A stretch of DNA of 64,000 nt from assembly GCA_903910555.1 (NCBI GenBank), contig CAIVZZ010000001.1, positions 62,001 through 126,000 of the forward strand, given 5' to 3'. This DNA comes from an uncultured Gemmatimonadota bacterium (lineage in GTDB: Bacteria; Gemmatimonadota; Gemmatimonadetes; Gemmatimonadales; Gemmatimonadaceae). Both the position numbers and the translations under genes were made by a program. Shown one piece after another: positions 37,827 through 45,111 of this stretch (within the stretch, counting starts at the first letter, position 1; each line of letters starts with the position of its first letter). The notes below the pieces were generated by a model. It saw nothing but the letters and a program-made list of their open reading frames with translations. It ran no database searches and had not been told where the DNA came from.

Positions 37827-38294
37827 CTACTTCTGTGTATGCCAGTAATTCGCCATCAGCTCGCGTGACCAGACCGGCTGCCGTACAACTTCGCGCGGCA
37901 GGAATTCACGCATCACCGGCTTGATATCGAGCACCGGAGTACCGTCGACGGCGTCAAGCCCGACGACCTCCAATATGCGCCCAGTGCGCTTGACGATCCG
38001 CGTGATCGTTGTTCCGATGCGATTGGGCCGGCCTTTTGCGCGCTGCGCAAAGATGCCGACCTTCGGCCAGTCGGGATTGTTCCGCGGATGCCGCGCTTCG
38101 CTGACCACCTTGTCCTGCGTGACGCGATCGAAAACGTAAATGATTTCGGCGTGTGAAAATTCGTCGAGGCCGTCGAGGCTCTCCGCCGCGAGATCCGCGC
38201 GAAGTTCAATCGTCGAGACAACGTCGCCCCAGTTGTCATCCTCAACTTCGCCGCGGGGACTGCGCACGGTGCCGATCGGTTCCATTTCAATCAT
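37827..38294 (-). CDS. trmO: TrmO-like tRNA (adenine37-N6)-methyltransferase (TsaA fold)
   Basis: A 155-residue beta-barrel methyltransferase of the TsaA/YaeB/VirR family. Its blocks are PIGTVRSPR, AEIIYVFDRV, RHPRNNPDWPKVGIFAQRAKGRPNRIG and the diagnostic VGLDAVDGTPVLDIKPVM. E. coli TrmO N6-methylates the t6A37 of a threonine tRNA. This is the short form without the C-terminal domain of E. coli TrmO, as in archaeal homologues, so the tRNA target may differ. The ATG overlaps the sialidase stop (ATGA). Confidence 0.88.
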   Translation of the reverse strand: MIEMEPIGTVRSPRGEVEDDNWGDVVSTIELRADLAAESLDGLDEFSHAEIIYVFDRVTQDKVVSEARHPRNNPDWPKVGIFAQRAKGRPNRIGTTITRIVKRTGRILEVVGLDAVDGTPVLDIKPVMREFLPREVVRQPVWSRELMANYWHTQK

Positions 38295-39316
38295 CGTGTT
38301 CCGGGATCGATCACAACATGCTTGATGCGACGCCGCTTCCAGGTATAGGTGATATGCACGAGCCCGTCGTGCGTTTGAATCACGGCGGGATACGAATACT
38401 CGCCCGGGTCCTTCTCGAGCACGAGCAAGTCCTGCCACGTTTTCCCGTCGGCAGAAACAGCGACGGTCAGCGGCGTGCGCTCCGTTTCGGATCGATTGAA
38501 CACGAGCAGTTCGCGGCCGTCGCGCAGCATCGTGCCGTCGATTCCCGCATTCGGATTCGGTAGTTCTGTTGGCGCGAGCGCGGACCAGTTCGCGCCGCCG
38601 TCCGTCGAAAGTGTCTCGAAGATTTTCAACGACTGCGTGCGGAGCAGCGCCTGCAACGTCCCATCGGCACGGACGAAAATCGTCGGCTGGATCGCGTTCA
38701 CGTCGGCAGCATCAGGCGGAGCGGTCGCGTGCCACGCTCCGGTCAAGTTGCCAGAAATCTCAAAATGAACGCGCCATTTCGGTGGCGTGTCAGCTGATTC
38801 AGTGCTGCTCGGGCTGACGATCGTTCCATTTGCCAGCTGAACGGGTTTGTTCTTGATCGGGCCCAAAATTCCCGGCGGAAGCCTTTTCGCGCTGCTCCAT
38901 GTGCGGCCGGCGTCAGCCGATGTGCGCACTTCGCCCCACCACTCACGCGGGCTGGCGCCAACCTTGTAGTAGAGCGTGAGCGCTCCGTTTTTCGGCTTGA
39001 ACAGGACCGGATTCCAGCACGGCAGCTGCTTGCCGTCAGGCTGCAGGCCGTTCGCGACCTCGACCGGCACGGTCCACTTGCCCTCAACTTTGCGCGCGAG
39101 CCAGATCCCGACATCCGGCGCACCTTCTGCGGAGCCGCCGAACCATGCCGTAACGAGCGATCCGCCGGTCTCTTCGATTGTAGAGGCATGGGCGCTCGGA
39201 AATGGAGCAGAGTTATAGACAAACTCCGTCAGCGTGACTCGCGGATCGCGTGGTGCGCCCTGCCCGGGGAGCTGCGCCGCTACGGCGAACGTCAAAACCA
39301 ACAGCGTGCGTTTCAT
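38291..39316 (-). CDS. Secreted sialidase-like (BNR-repeat) glycosyl hydrolase
   Basis: A 341-residue exported beta-propeller. After a signal peptide (MKRTLLVLTFAVAAQLPGQG) come TIEETGGSLVTAWFGGSAEG and two Asp-box repeats (SADAGRTWSS, STDGGANWSA). FNRSETERTPLTVAVSADGKTW follows later. This matches the exo-alpha-sialidase-like family of environmental bacteria, many of which act on other sugars. Its ATG overlaps the metallo-hydrolase stop (ATGA). Confidence 0.88.
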   Translation of the reverse strand: MKRTLLVLTFAVAAQLPGQGAPRDPRVTLTEFVYNSAPFPSAHASTIEETGGSLVTAWFGGSAEGAPDVGIWLARKVEGKWTVPVEVANGLQPDGKQLPCWNPVLFKPKNGALTLYYKVGASPREWWGEVRTSADAGRTWSSAKRLPPGILGPIKNKPVQLANGTIVSPSSTESADTPPKWRVHFEISGNLTGAWHATAPPDAADVNAIQPTIFVRADGTLQALLRTQSLKIFETLSTDGGANWSALAPTELPNPNAGIDGTMLRDGRELLVFNRSETERTPLTVAVSADGKTWQDLLVLEKDPGEYSYPAVIQTHDGLVHITYTWKRRRIKHVVIDPGTR

Positions 39317-39900
39317 GCAGTCGGCACCGGCCGGGACGGGCCATGCCCCGGGTGAATGGTCTTGGTGTTCATCGCCCGGATCTTTTCCCAGCTCTTCTTC
39401 ACCGCATCGATCGACGATTCGTCCGCCCGCGACTCACCCTGCAGATCGCCAGTGAACGCATCACCCGTATCCAGAACGAGGGTGACGCTGTCGTCGGAAT
39501 GTCCGGGCGTGTGCACAATCGCTCCGGCAATCCCGAGCTTCGCGAGAAACGTCCGGCTCTCACCGAGCGTCACCGCGGTATTGTCGCGCACGTCTATGTC
39601 CAGATAGTGCATCTCCGGTTTCATCCACTGCTTGAGTGCCGGAATCGCGTCGGCTTGCCCTTCCATCACGATCAACCGCACGCCCTTGTTTTTCAGTTCT
39701 TGAACAAGGCCCGCATGGTCGGGATGATAGTGCGTCGCGAGGAGATACCGAATCTCCTGCAACTCGATTCCTTTCCGCTTGAGATTCGCGAGCAGTTTAC
39801 CGAGCGTGCCCGGCCAGCCGACGTCAACCAGCAGCCGGTCCTTCCCGCTGCCGATCACGTAGTAGTTGGTCGAGTCGTAGCCCACGTTGACGATGTTCAC
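39313..39900 (-). CDS. MBL-fold metallo-hydrolase
   Basis: A 195-residue metallo-beta-lactamase-fold enzyme with His57-x-His59-x-Asp61-His62 (THYHPDHAG), a later metal histidine in HTPGHSDDS, an aspartate in TGDLQGES, and a C-terminal HPGHGP. Glyoxalase-II-like or general hydrolase activity is expected; the substrate is unknown. The GTG at 39900 is preceded six bases upstream by the stop of the PP-loop gene. Confidence 0.9.
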   Translation of the reverse strand: MNIVNVGYDSTNYYVIGSGKDRLLVDVGWPGTLGKLLANLKRKGIELQEIRYLLATHYHPDHAGLVQELKNKGVRLIVMEGQADAIPALKQWMKPEMHYLDIDVRDNTAVTLGESRTFLAKLGIAGAIVHTPGHSDDSVTLVLDTGDAFTGDLQGESRADESSIDAVKKSWEKIRAMNTKTIHPGHGPSRPVPTA

Positions 39901-39906
39901 TTGAAG

Positions 39907-40587
39907 TCACGCAGCGAGAAAATCGCAGTATTGGAACCGTTCATCGCGCAGGACGCGCTCGCCCTCAACCAACGAGACCGTTTCACGCATGTGAGGACCG
40001 GCCCAGACAAAGGTGTGAAACTCGCCGCGTTCTCCGCACGGATCCACCGACGCGGGCACCTCCTTCAATAGTGCCTCGTCAAAGGCGCGCCCTGCAAACT
40101 TCCCGTCGAGCTGCGTCGTGTCGACGCAGGTGAGCACGGCGCGAAAGCCCTCCTTGATGAATTCGCGCGCAAGCGCCGCGGTATCCTCACCCCAGATCGG
40201 ATAGAGCGGCGTGTAGCCGAGTGTGCGCAGCTGTGTCTCGCGATAGGCGCGTACTTCTTCAAGAAATAAATCGCCGTACGCAACGTGCTTCGCTCCATCG
40301 AACCGCGCCGTGCCCTCGGCGAGCGCCGCGGCCCACGCCTGCTCATACGCGGCGTTCGGGGCGTTCGGCTCGAGCGGTGCGACGATCAGCGGCAAACCGA
40401 TTGCCGCCGCCTGCCGCTCGAGCAGATCGCGCCGCACGCCGTGAATGCTGATCCGGTCGTAACCGACAGTCACTGCAGTCACCAGCGCGCGCACGCACAC
40501 CGACGGATCTTTGCTCAGCTTCGCGAGCGCGAGCGAACTGTCCTTGCCGCCGCTCCACGCGAGGAGCACCGGCGTCGCGCCGCTCAC
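39907..40587 (-). CDS. PP-loop ATP pyrophosphatase of the diphthine-ammonia-ligase family
   Basis: A 226-residue N-type ATP pyrophosphatase with the PP-loop SGGKDSSLAL at residues 12-21. HVAYGDLFLEEVRAYRE and a C-terminal GERGEFHTFVWAGP, diagnostic of the MJ0570/Dph6 family, follow. In eukaryotes and archaea the family amidates diphthine on EF-2. Bacteria lack diphthamide, so the role here must be different and is unknown. The GTG start overlaps the DUF1801 stop (GTGA). Confidence 0.9.
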   Translation of the reverse strand: MSGATPVLLAWSGGKDSSLALAKLSKDPSVCVRALVTAVTVGYDRISIHGVRRDLLERQAAAIGLPLIVAPLEPNAPNAAYEQAWAAALAEGTARFDGAKHVAYGDLFLEEVRAYRETQLRTLGYTPLYPIWGEDTAALAREFIKEGFRAVLTCVDTTQLDGKFAGRAFDEALLKEVPASVDPCGERGEFHTFVWAGPHMRETVSLVEGERVLRDERFQYCDFLAA

Positions 40588-41045
40588 TTCGCGGGCCGGC
40601 GCGGGCGCTGCTTGGCGGAGATAGACTTGATCACGAGCTTGTTGCGGATCCCTGTATCAAACGGCGGATCAGCTTGAGCGATCGCAAGAGTGATGAGCTT
40701 CCGGATCGCGCGCTTGTTCAGATCTCCTGCGGCGGCGAGACGGTAGTGGCGCACTCTCGTTCCGCCACCTTTGAGGAGCTTGTCGGGGTCGGGAAGTTTC
40801 TTCCCAAACAAAAAGCAGATCGTGACGTGATCCGGCAGCGCGATCAGTGAAAGCACCGCTTCCGACGCACGCTCAGTCGGACCAAATCCAACGACCAGCC
40901 CGTTCCAATTGTCGTAAACCATTTCGACCGCGCCGGGGACCAACTTTCGCATCGTGGCGTGCGCCGCCTTCATCTGCGCGCTTATCGCCGGAGTGTACTT
41001 CGCCAGCATACCCTTGAGTTGCACTGCAGGAGTCGGAGAAGGCAT
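40584..41045 (-). CDS. DUF1801 domain-containing protein
   Basis: A 153-residue protein. YTPAISAQMKAAHATMRKLVPGAVEMVYDNWNGLVVGFGP and VTICFLFGKKLPDPDKLLKGGGTRVRHYRL are typical of DUF1801/YdhG-like proteins, a SCP2-unrelated alpha/beta fold of unknown function. It is the first gene of the long minus-strand coupled series that runs to 35052. Confidence 0.88.
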   Translation of the reverse strand: MPSPTPAVQLKGMLAKYTPAISAQMKAAHATMRKLVPGAVEMVYDNWNGLVVGFGPTERASEAVLSLIALPDHVTICFLFGKKLPDPDKLLKGGGTRVRHYRLAAAGDLNKRAIRKLITLAIAQADPPFDTGIRNKLVIKSISAKQRPRRPAK

Positions 41046-41124
41046 GATTTCAAATTACCATCCCCGACCGCACTTCGGTAACAACGCCCCCCGCCCGCTT
41101 CCTTATAAACGGAGATGTCTTCAA

Positions 41125-41694
41125 ATGAATCGCCCAACTCGCCTGGTCTTCGGCGCGCTCATTGCCTTGGTGGCCTCCGCCCCAGCCGCTCGCGCCCAGT
41201 TCTCGCCGGATCGCGCGACCGCGGTTGAAGTCCGCAGGGAATTTCTGACCGATCTCGACTCGCTCCACTCGAAGTTCGTCGCGCTCGCCGAGGCCATTCC
41301 GGCCGACAAATACTCGTGGCGGCCCGCGCCCGGCGTCCGGTCGGTCGGCGAGGTGTTCATGCATGTTGCAAGTGAGTTCTACTTTTACACGCCGGCGGTA
41401 TTCGGAGCGACCCCGTCGCCGGTTGTTGAGGGCAGCAAGGCCGGTTTCGAAAAATTTGAGAAAATGTCGTCCAAGCCCGAAGTCTTGAAGCACCTGCACG
41501 ACGGGTTCGCGTACGGGAGGCAAGCGGTGGCCTCACTCGAAGACGAGAAGATCACCGGGCTGCACAAGATCTTCGGCAAAGACCACCAGTTCATCGAGAT
41601 GTCGTTCGACATGACCGACGACCTCCACGAGCACCTCGGCCAGCTGATCGCCTACGCGCGTATGAACGGGGTCAAACCGCCCTGGAGCAAATAA
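41125..41694 (+). CDS. Exported DinB-family protein
   Basis: A 189-residue protein. The first ~25 residues (LVFGALIALVASAPAARAQ) form a signal peptide, unusual for a DinB four-helix protein. The DinB fold follows with metal-ligand histidines expected in VGEVFMHVASEF and DLHEHLGQLIAYARMN. DinB-like proteins are putative metal-dependent thiol S-transferases or hydrolases. The ATG at 41125 is 10 bases after GGAG. Confidence 0.87.
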   Translation: MNRPTRLVFGALIALVASAPAARAQFSPDRATAVEVRREFLTDLDSLHSKFVALAEAIPADKYSWRPAPGVRSVGEVFMHVASEFYFYTPAVFGATPSPVVEGSKAGFEKFEKMSSKPEVLKHLHDGFAYGRQAVASLEDEKITGLHKIFGKDHQFIEMSFDMTDDLHEHLGQLIAYARMNGVKPPWSK

Positions 41695-41828
41695 CCCGCA
41701 AGTAACCCGTAAGCGAACCCGGGAATGCCCCGCCGCTCTCCAACAGAATGGCGCTGGGAGTAGTAGTACCTGCGAAGTCCCTGGCATGTCGCAGCTATTC
41801 ATCGACTCCCACTCCCATCGAGGCTGAT

Positions 41829-42899
41829 ATGGTTCGCTTTACCTCTCGCATGACACCAGCGCTGGTGCTGCTCGCCGGCGCGCTGGCGATTCCGGCCGCG
41901 GCGTCCGCGCAGACGTTCACGGTTCAGAAGTATGACATCAAGGGTACGGGCGGGACGGACTATCTCACTGCCGAGAATGGCACGGGTCGCGTGTTCGTAT
42001 CGCGAGGATCGCATGTGATGGTCGTCGACGGTATGTCGGGCAACGTGCTCGGCGATATCCTCGACACGCCGGGCATGCACGGCATCGCGCTCGCGATGAA
42101 GGAAGGCCACGGCTTCACGACCAACGGCGGCGATTCAACGCTCTCGATGTTCGACCTGAAGGATCTGCACGTCATCAAGAAGGTGCACGCGGGCGTGAAT
42201 CGCCTCGACGGCATCATGTACGATGACTTCAGCAAGACGATCCTCTCGATCAATCACAGCACGCCGGACGGCACCGCTGTTGTCGTGAACGCGGCGACGG
42301 GCGATGTGGTCGGCAAGGTGACGCTCAGCGCCAACGCGCCCGAGGGTGGCGTGAGCGACGGCAAGGGAAAGATTTTCATCAACATCGAGAATAAGAACTC
42401 GATCGACGTCATCGATGCGAAGACATGGACCAAGATCGCAACGTGGGACATCTCACCGTGCGACGGTCCGACGGGAATCGCGATGGACCGCAAGACAAAC
42501 CGCCTGTTCGTCGGCTGCAGCGGCACGTCAGTCGTGGTTGATGCGTCGAACGGAAAGGTTGTCGCGCAGATCAAGAACGGCGTTGGCGTCGACGCGATCG
42601 GCTGGGACCAGAACGAGAAGCTGCTCTACATTCCCGCCGGTGGCGGCGATGGAACCGTGACTGTCGTGCACGAAGATTCGCCGGACAAGTACACGACCGT
42701 CGCGACGGTCGCGACGTTCAAGGGCGCGAAGACAATCGCCGTCGACGACGTGAAGCACATGGCGTATCTGTTTCAGCCCGAGTTTGGCCCGGCACCGGCG
42801 CCGGACCCGAACGCACCGGCGCCGGCTGCGGGGCGAGGGGGGAGAGGCGGGCCGAGAGGGCCGATGGTGGCGGCTTGGTTTATCGCGATTAAGCACTAG
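41829..42899 (+). CDS. Secreted YncE-like beta-propeller protein
   Basis: A 356-residue exported beta-propeller. A signal peptide ends ASAQ, then seven-bladed YncE/NHL-type repeats with recurrent VFVSRGSHVMVVDGMSG, LFVGCSGTSVVVDASNGK and LLYIPAGGGDGTVTVV blades. The C-terminus carries a proline/alanine stretch and a Gly/Arg-rich run (GRGGRGGPRG). YncE-type proteins bind DNA or other ligands or act as scaffolds in the periplasm; no enzymatic motif is visible. Confidence 0.87.
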   Translation: MVRFTSRMTPALVLLAGALAIPAAASAQTFTVQKYDIKGTGGTDYLTAENGTGRVFVSRGSHVMVVDGMSGNVLGDILDTPGMHGIALAMKEGHGFTTNGGDSTLSMFDLKDLHVIKKVHAGVNRLDGIMYDDFSKTILSINHSTPDGTAVVVNAATGDVVGKVTLSANAPEGGVSDGKGKIFINIENKNSIDVIDAKTWTKIATWDISPCDGPTGIAMDRKTNRLFVGCSGTSVVVDASNGKVVAQIKNGVGVDAIGWDQNEKLLYIPAGGGDGTVTVVHEDSPDKYTTVATVATFKGAKTIAVDDVKHMAYLFQPEFGPAPAPDPNAPAPAAGRGGRGGPRGPMVAAWFIAIKH

Positions 42900-42911
42900 G
42901 AAACTGTAAAG

Positions 42912-43061
42912 CGAGTGCACCGTTAACCACTAACTGTTGGTCGGTTAACCAAGGTGTGAAAATCAGTCCTGACCACGAGCGCTTTCGGGCGCAACGTAGT
43001 CAGGACTGATTTTTTTAACTTTGGTTAACCGACCAACAGTTAGTAGTTAACAGTTCACTCG
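42912..43061. repeat. 150-bp near-perfect palindrome (62-63-bp arms, 25-bp loop)
   Basis: The left arm 42912-42973 and right arm 42999-43061 match at about 54 of 62 positions when one is reverse-complemented, including a 24-bp exact block around GTTGGTCGGTTAACCAA. The 25-bp loop holds a small GCGC/GCGC hairpin. A run of seven T follows CAGGACTGA on the plus strand. It sits between two convergent genes, so it could terminate both transcripts, but the arms are far longer than ordinary terminators. Confidence 0.9.
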
Positions 43062-43069
43062 TCGTACAC

Positions 43070-44515
43070 TCAGCCCCTCGCGCCAACCTCCGCCGAAAAT
43101 CTCCCAAGCCGGGCAATAGTCTCTTCAATCTCGGAGCTGTTCGTCCCAGGATTGATCGGACAAAGCCGCAGTACCGGCCGATGCTCGAGCGCCGTCGACA
43201 TCACCAGCGCGTACCCATCCTCCCGCATCAAATCCACCGTCGCGCGCGTAATCGCATCGATCTGGGCCGCTGACTTCGAACCATCCTTCCACCGAAACGT
43301 CACCACGCCCATCTGCGACGGCGTTGTGATCTCCCACGTTCCCGCGGCGCGCAGCGTGCGTTCGGCATGATCCGCCATATCAAACCCGATATCGATCGCG
43401 CGCCGGAATTCCGCGAGGCCGAATGTGCGCATCGAGAGCCATAACTTGAGCGCCTTGAACGAGCGCGTCAGCTGCACTCCGCACTCGTAAAAATTCACAT
43501 CGTTCTTCACCCAACGCGTGACGTCTTCGAGATAGTCCGCGTGATCCTCGTCTTCAACACGAAACGCTTTCTGCAGCGTCGTCGACTCGCGCACCAGCAG
43601 GCAGCCGAGTTCGTAGGGCTGAAAGAGCCACTTGTGTGGATCGAGCGTGATCGAATCAGCGCGCCCCATTCCGGTCAGCGCTTTCTTTCCACGGTCGGTG
43701 ATCACCGCCGCTGCGCCGTACGCCCCATCCACATGCAGCCAGAGTCTTTCGCGCGCACAGAGATCCGCGAGCGGCCCGAGCGGATCGATCGCACCGGTGT
43801 TCGTCGTGCCAGCGTTCGCAACAACGCAAAACGGAAGCAGTCCGGCCGCACGATCTGCAGCGATCGCCGCTTCGAGCGCGCGGATCGAGAGTCGAAATCC
43901 ATCATCGGTCGCGATCGTCCTCTTCTGTTCAGGACGAAAGCCGAGGATCCGCAGCCCTTTGGCCATCGACGAATGGGTTTGATCGGAGCAGTACACGATC
44001 GCCTTCTCATTTGGCCCGCCCAGCCGCGCCTCGCGCGCTGTCGCGATCGCTGAAAGGTTCGCCATCGACCCGCCGCTCACGAGAATTCCGCCGCCCTCTT
44101 TCGCTGGAAATCCCACCAGCTGATTGAGCCAGTCGATGACGTTGATTTCGATCTGTCCGGCCGCCGACGCCGCCATCCAGTGGCCGGCGAACAGATTGTG
44201 GCCACTGATCAGCAAATCACCAATGACGCTCACGAAATTCGTCGGACTCGGCACAAACGCATAAAAGCGGGGATGATCCGACTTCAGCGCATTCGGAAAT
44301 ACGTCGCGAGCGAGGATTTCGACGAGTTCGCTCACCGGAGTCGCCTGCTCAGGGAGCGGCGTCCGCAGCATTTGCTCGGTTTGCGCGCGCGGGATCGTCA
44401 CCGCCACGGGATTTTCGCGGTTGGTTTCGAAGTGTTCGATCACCAGATCGAGCGCCTGCGTTCCCAGCGCTTTCATCTGGTCGTGCGAAAGCTGCAGTGG
44501 TATCCCCTGCGTCAT
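43070..44515 (-). CDS. PLP-dependent aromatic/L-amino-acid decarboxylase
   Basis: A 481-residue group II decarboxylase. HPRFYAFVPSPTNFVSVIGDLL, GGILVSGGSMANLSAIATAR, the cofactor-stacking aspartate in LWLHVDGAYGA, and the PLP lysine in LDPHKWLFQPYE are all present, so it should be active. Relatives decarboxylate aromatic amino acids such as tryptophan, DOPA or phenylalanine. The ATG at 44515 follows GAGAGA at loose spacing. It is divergent from a response-regulator gene, with 89 bp between them. Confidence 0.92.
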   Translation of the reverse strand: MTQGIPLQLSHDQMKALGTQALDLVIEHFETNRENPVAVTIPRAQTEQMLRTPLPEQATPVSELVEILARDVFPNALKSDHPRFYAFVPSPTNFVSVIGDLLISGHNLFAGHWMAASAAGQIEINVIDWLNQLVGFPAKEGGGILVSGGSMANLSAIATAREARLGGPNEKAIVYCSDQTHSSMAKGLRILGFRPEQKRTIATDDGFRLSIRALEAAIAADRAAGLLPFCVVANAGTTNTGAIDPLGPLADLCARERLWLHVDGAYGAAAVITDRGKKALTGMGRADSITLDPHKWLFQPYELGCLLVRESTTLQKAFRVEDEDHADYLEDVTRWVKNDVNFYECGVQLTRSFKALKLWLSMRTFGLAEFRRAIDIGFDMADHAERTLRAAGTWEITTPSQMGVVTFRWKDGSKSAAQIDAITRATVDLMREDGYALVMSTALEHRPVLRLCPINPGTNSSEIEETIARLGRFSAEVGARG

Positions 44516-44604
44516 GCCGAAAATCTCTCTCAAATGAGTTGCGTGTTTGGCTCAATCAGCGTTCGTTTAAATCAAGCACGTTTACCCTTCTGGAGACACC
44601 CGCA

Positions 44605-45066
44605 TTGCCCGCTTCCGCGCCCGACGCCGTGCCGGACGAGTCACTACTCACTCGCGGTGAGTCGATTCTCGTCGTCGACGACGAGGAATCGTTTCGGAAG
44701 GTGGTCGTGCGCCAGCTCGCGAACGCCGGTTATTCAACGATCGAAGCACGCGATGGATCGGAGGCGATCAAACAATTCGCCGAACGTCGCGACGAAATCA
44801 CCGCCGTGTTGCTCGACCTCGTCATGCCGAACACGAGCGGAGGCGAGACGCTCACCATGCTGCGCTACTACGTCCCCGATCTTCCGGTCGTCGTCACCTC
44901 GGGCTATTCCGAGCTCGACGCGCTTTCGCTCAAGGAAACCGAGCGTGGCGTCGGCTTCCTCAGAAAACCATTTACCGCCACCGAGCTGACGACGGAGCTG
45001 CGGCGGGTGATCAGCGAGCGGCTGCCGAAGCACCGCCACTCGACACCGCCAAGGCCGCTGTTTTGA
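44605..45066 (+). CDS. Single-domain (CheY-like) response regulator
   Basis: A 153-residue receiver protein. An acidic pair (VVDDEE), phospho-accepting Asp71 in LLDLVMPNTSGG, the Thr/Ser in VVTSGYSE and the lysine in GFLRKPF are present. There is no output domain. The TTG at 44605 is nine bases after GGAG. It precedes a hybrid histidine kinase by 45 bp, so the two are a likely phosphorelay pair. Confidence 0.88.
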   Translation: MPASAPDAVPDESLLTRGESILVVDDEESFRKVVVRQLANAGYSTIEARDGSEAIKQFAERRDEITAVLLDLVMPNTSGGETLTMLRYYVPDLPVVVTSGYSELDALSLKETERGVGFLRKPFTATELTTELRRVISERLPKHRHSTPPRPLF

Positions 45067-45111
45067 TGAGGCGAGTTCGCCATTAGCCGCCCGGATTCGA
45101 ACGACACCGTC

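Noticed and set aside
39907-40587. Assigning diphthamide synthesis
   Set aside because: The family matches Dph6, but bacteria lack diphthamide-modified EF-2.
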